Below are positions 53,767 through 55,654 of a stretch of 55,654 bases of DNA, piece by piece; position 1 is the stretch's first letter; each line of letters starts with the position of its first letter. Position numbers and translations under genes: made by a program. This DNA is from Bacteroidales bacterium (GTDB lineage Bacteria > Bacteroidota > Bacteroidia > Bacteroidales > JAADJA01), in NCBI GenBank assembly GCA_021740645.1, contig JAIOZL010000035.1:1-55654 (forward strand), read 5' to 3'. The notes under the pieces were generated by a model. That model did no database searches. It was not told the origin of the DNA and worked only from the letters and a program-made list of their open reading frames with translations.

Positions 53767-55654
53767 ATGAATTACAATTTAGAAACTGGGAAACCAACCT
53801 ACCTGGTGTTAAGTCTAAAATTTTGGGTTTTAACACTATTACTCGTCCTCACTTACTCGGTGATCATTTTTGCCCAAACAACCGTTTACGTTAACCCTGA
53901 AAATGGCGGTGATCCGGCAGAGGATGGAAGTATTGACCATCCATTTGACTCCTGGACTGATGTAGCATTTCAGGACAATTCAACGTACCTTCAGAAACGA
54001 GGAACAACTGCCTCAGGTTGTTTTGATGTCCGTGGTCGGGTGAATGTGGTTATTGGTGCATATGGTGATGGGGAAAGACCTGTAATCACAGGTGTTCCCG
54101 GATCGACTATATCAATAATGACACTTAGTAAAGCAACAAATTATACCATAAGAGATATTAAATTTGTTGGACATTATCCCGATTCGCCAACGGCAGCCAT
54201 TTATGCTTATGGAAACTGGTCGCCCTCTGGGTTTGTTACTTCCAACTTCATTACTATTAAGAATTGTGATATCTCTTATTGCTATAATGGAATAAGGATT
54301 TTACCCCTGCAAACAGATATTGATGATGTTACTGTAGATAGTTGTACTATCCATCATGTAAATGAAGAAGGCATGTTTGTGCGCAATTGTTCAAATTTTG
54401 TATGCAGAAACACACACATTTACATGGTAAATCAGGATTGGCATCATGGGCCTCATGATATTAATAATGCCCCAGGCGATGGAATTCAACTGGATGGAGA
54501 TTGTGATAATTTTTTAATCGAAAAAACAATAATTGACAGAAGAAATACCGGGTTAAAGTTTTGTATTATTCACAACGAGCAGAATGGAGGATATGGTAAT
54601 GATGGAATAATAAGAGACTGTGTTTTCTACCCTCCAAAAGATACAATTGGACAGGTGGGCAGTTCGGGCGGAGCATTGTTTATATATACAGGTGATACCC
54701 TTATTCTAGAACGGGTTAAAATTATTGGGAGGGATAGAATATATTCTGCTCCTGGTGATGGAGATCATGGTGGTTCGGCTGGTGAATTGGGATATGACCA
54801 CATTATAATGAAATATTGTTTGGGTGATTCTACAGGGGTATTACGTACCAATATGTATAATGATGATATCTGTTTTAACAATTGTACCTGGGCAACAAAT
54901 GTTAACGGGCTGGGCTTGTATTTAACCGGCGGTTTGACTTATGTAAAGAATAGTGTAATCGCGGCAGGACCGAATGCCACAATCAACCTGGGAGTTTCTA
55001 CCGTAGATAGTACAATTATATACCAGTCGGATATGTCAAATTGGGATTCTTATATAGGTTTTATTGATAGCTATAATGGTGATTACCATTTGACATCAAC
55101 TTCAATTGCAGTGGATAAAGCAATAACGCTTGGCTATTCATACGACATTGATAGTGTGCCTGTACCCCAGGGTGTCCTGCCTGACTTAGGAGCATGTGAA
55201 TATATTGACGGCGGACAATCAAATAATAATCCTCCGACAATTGATGATCAATTTTTTAATGTGAATGAAAACTCTGCAAATGGAGTGGCTGTTGGAACTG
55301 TTATAGCATCTGATCCGGATGCAGGACAAACAATTTCTTTTTCAATTACCTATGGAAATACAGGGAATGCATTTGCTATTGATCAGGTTTCCGGGGTGAT
55401 CACTGTAAATTCAGTGTCTGCACTCAATTTTGAAAATAATCCTGTTTTTAACCTTATTGTCCAGGTAGTTGATAATGCTAGTTCGCCCTTGTCAGCAAAT
55501 GCTGATATAGTCATAAATCTGAATGACATCAATGAGCCTCCTTCAATATCGAACCAGAGTTTTAGCCTGGATGAAAACAGTGCCAATGGCTCCACTGTCG
55601 GGACTGTTTTGGCTACTGATCCTGACAATGGACAGACTTTAAACTATTCGATTG
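53767..55654 (+). CDS. Large exported beta-helix/cadherin-repeat protein (3' end beyond window)
   Basis: The frame is open to the window end (629 codons seen). The N-terminus MNYNLETGKPTYLVLSLKFW continues into a hydrophobic stretch ending IFAQ, a signal peptide. Residues about 40-470 form a right-handed parallel beta-helix with polysaccharide-lyase or pectin-lyase-like repeats (VYVNPENGGDPAEDGSI; NNAPGDGIQLDGDCDNFLIE). Then NNPPTIDDQFFNVNENSANG begins cadherin-like repeats of about 102 residues, with the second at 55570. A T9SS sorting domain probably ends the protein beyond the window (inference). It may act on or bind polysaccharide. Its place next to the polysaccharide locus is suggestive only. 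Confidence 0.88.
   Translation, partial: MNYNLETGKPTYLVLSLKFWVLTLLLVLTYSVIIFAQTTVYVNPENGGDPAEDGSIDHPFDSWTDVAFQDNSTYLQKRGTTASGCFDVRGRVNVVIGAYGDGERPVITGVPGSTISIMTLSKATNYTIRDIKFVGHYPDSPTAAIYAYGNWSPSGFVTSNFITIKNCDISYCYNGIRILPLQTDIDDVTVDSCTIHHVNEEGMFVRNCSNFVCRNTHIYMVNQDWHHGPHDINNAPGDGIQLDGDCDNFLIEKTIIDRRNTGLKFCIIHNEQNGGYGNDGIIRDCVFYPPKDTIGQVGSSGGALFIYTGDTLILERVKIIGRDRIYSAPGDGDHGGSAGELGYDHIIMKYCLGDSTGVLRTNMYNDDICFNNCTWATNVNGLGLYLTGGLTYVKNSVIAAGPNATINLGVSTVDSTIIYQSDMSNWDSYIGFIDSYNGDYHLTSTSIAVDKAITLGYSYDIDSVPVPQGVLPDLGACEYIDGGQSNNNPPTIDDQFFNVNENSANGVAVGTVIASDPDAGQTISFSITYGNTGNAFAIDQVSGVITVNSVSALNFENNPVFNLIVQVVDNASSPLSANADIVINLNDINEPPSISNQSFSLDENSANGSTVGTVLATDPDNGQTLNYSI
55264..55654 (+). repeat. Cadherin-like tandem repeats
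   Basis: Two copies of a 306-base unit begin with aligned NENSANG/DENSANG codons at 55264 and 55570. Both continue with VGTV-A-DPD-GQT, and the second is cut by the window edge. Repeats of this type bind calcium in other proteins, through the conserved Asp and Glu. Confidence 0.8.

Noticed and set aside
55383..55628. Minus-strand open frame at the window end
   Set aside because: It is antisense to the cadherin-like repeats, which form a clear coding frame on the plus strand.
1..55654. CRISPR arrays, phage, IS elements, tRNA and rRNA genes
   Set aside because: No repeat-spacer arrays, transposase or integrase genes, inverted-repeat element ends, or cloverleaf-like sequences were seen.

Overview
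The window reads as a chromosomal segment of an anaerobic or facultatively anaerobic member of the Bacteroidota, probably environmental and Bacteroidales- or Marinilabiliales-like. Support comes from low GC, -7 elements of the TAnnTTTG type before several genes, T9SS C-terminal sorting domains, a fused alpha/beta 2-oxoacid dehydrogenase E1, a tungsten-type aldehyde:ferredoxin oxidoreductase, methylglyoxal synthase, and the NodU-type carbamoyltransferase/DUF5989/SxtJ triad. I found no rRNA, tRNA, CRISPR array, insertion sequence or prophage.

Region 1 (1-23 kb) is mostly housekeeping. A leftward group (TPR lipoprotein, def, ruvX) faces a rightward group (dapD, GT9 glycosyltransferase, Sua5/YrdC protein, nitrilase-like amidase). 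Then come the fused E1, mgsA (leftward), an ArsC-type arsenate reductase with a polytopic membrane protein, and a broken AlkD-like gene. A secreted leucine-rich-repeat protein with an internal duplication of about 296 residues follows, then uvrA, a lytic transglycosylase, an RmlC-like epimerase and lpd, all leftward. Rightward again are a Cys/Met-metabolism PLP enzyme, homoserine dehydrogenase and an aldehyde:ferredoxin oxidoreductase.

Region 2 (23-29 kb) holds a T9SS-exported protein and a compact redox operon: a membrane-anchored tetraheme cytochrome c, a Tat-exported protein for four [4Fe-4S] clusters, and an NrfD/PsrC-type membrane quinone subunit. No catalytic subunit is adjacent. The layout resembles DsrJOP or NrfBCD without its partner enzyme. 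A DUF2339-like membrane protein and a small degraded gene follow.

Region 3 (29-55.6 kb) is a large surface-polysaccharide locus. A leftward block carries a glycosyltransferase, an SxtJ-like protein, a 49-residue DUF5989 protein and a carbamoyltransferase. The divergent rightward block has the initiating sugar-phosphate transferase, Wza-like and Wzc-like export proteins, and a probable acylation group (SGNH, MBOAT, AlgJ-like). Next is a sugar cassette: glucose-1-phosphate cytidylyltransferase, extended SDR, RmlC-like epimerase, sugar C-methyltransferase, DUF4910 protein, short SDR and a second nucleotidyltransferase. Glycosyltransferases, a Wzx flippase and a Wzy-like polymerase complete a Wzx/Wzy-type pathway. 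The window ends inside a large exported beta-helix/cadherin-repeat protein.

The parts most worth a second look are the orphan electron-transfer operon, the sugar cassette for a probably unusual CDP- or NDP-activated branched sugar, the carbamoyltransferase triad with its easily missed small protein, and two decayed genes (AlkD-like; a small membrane protein).
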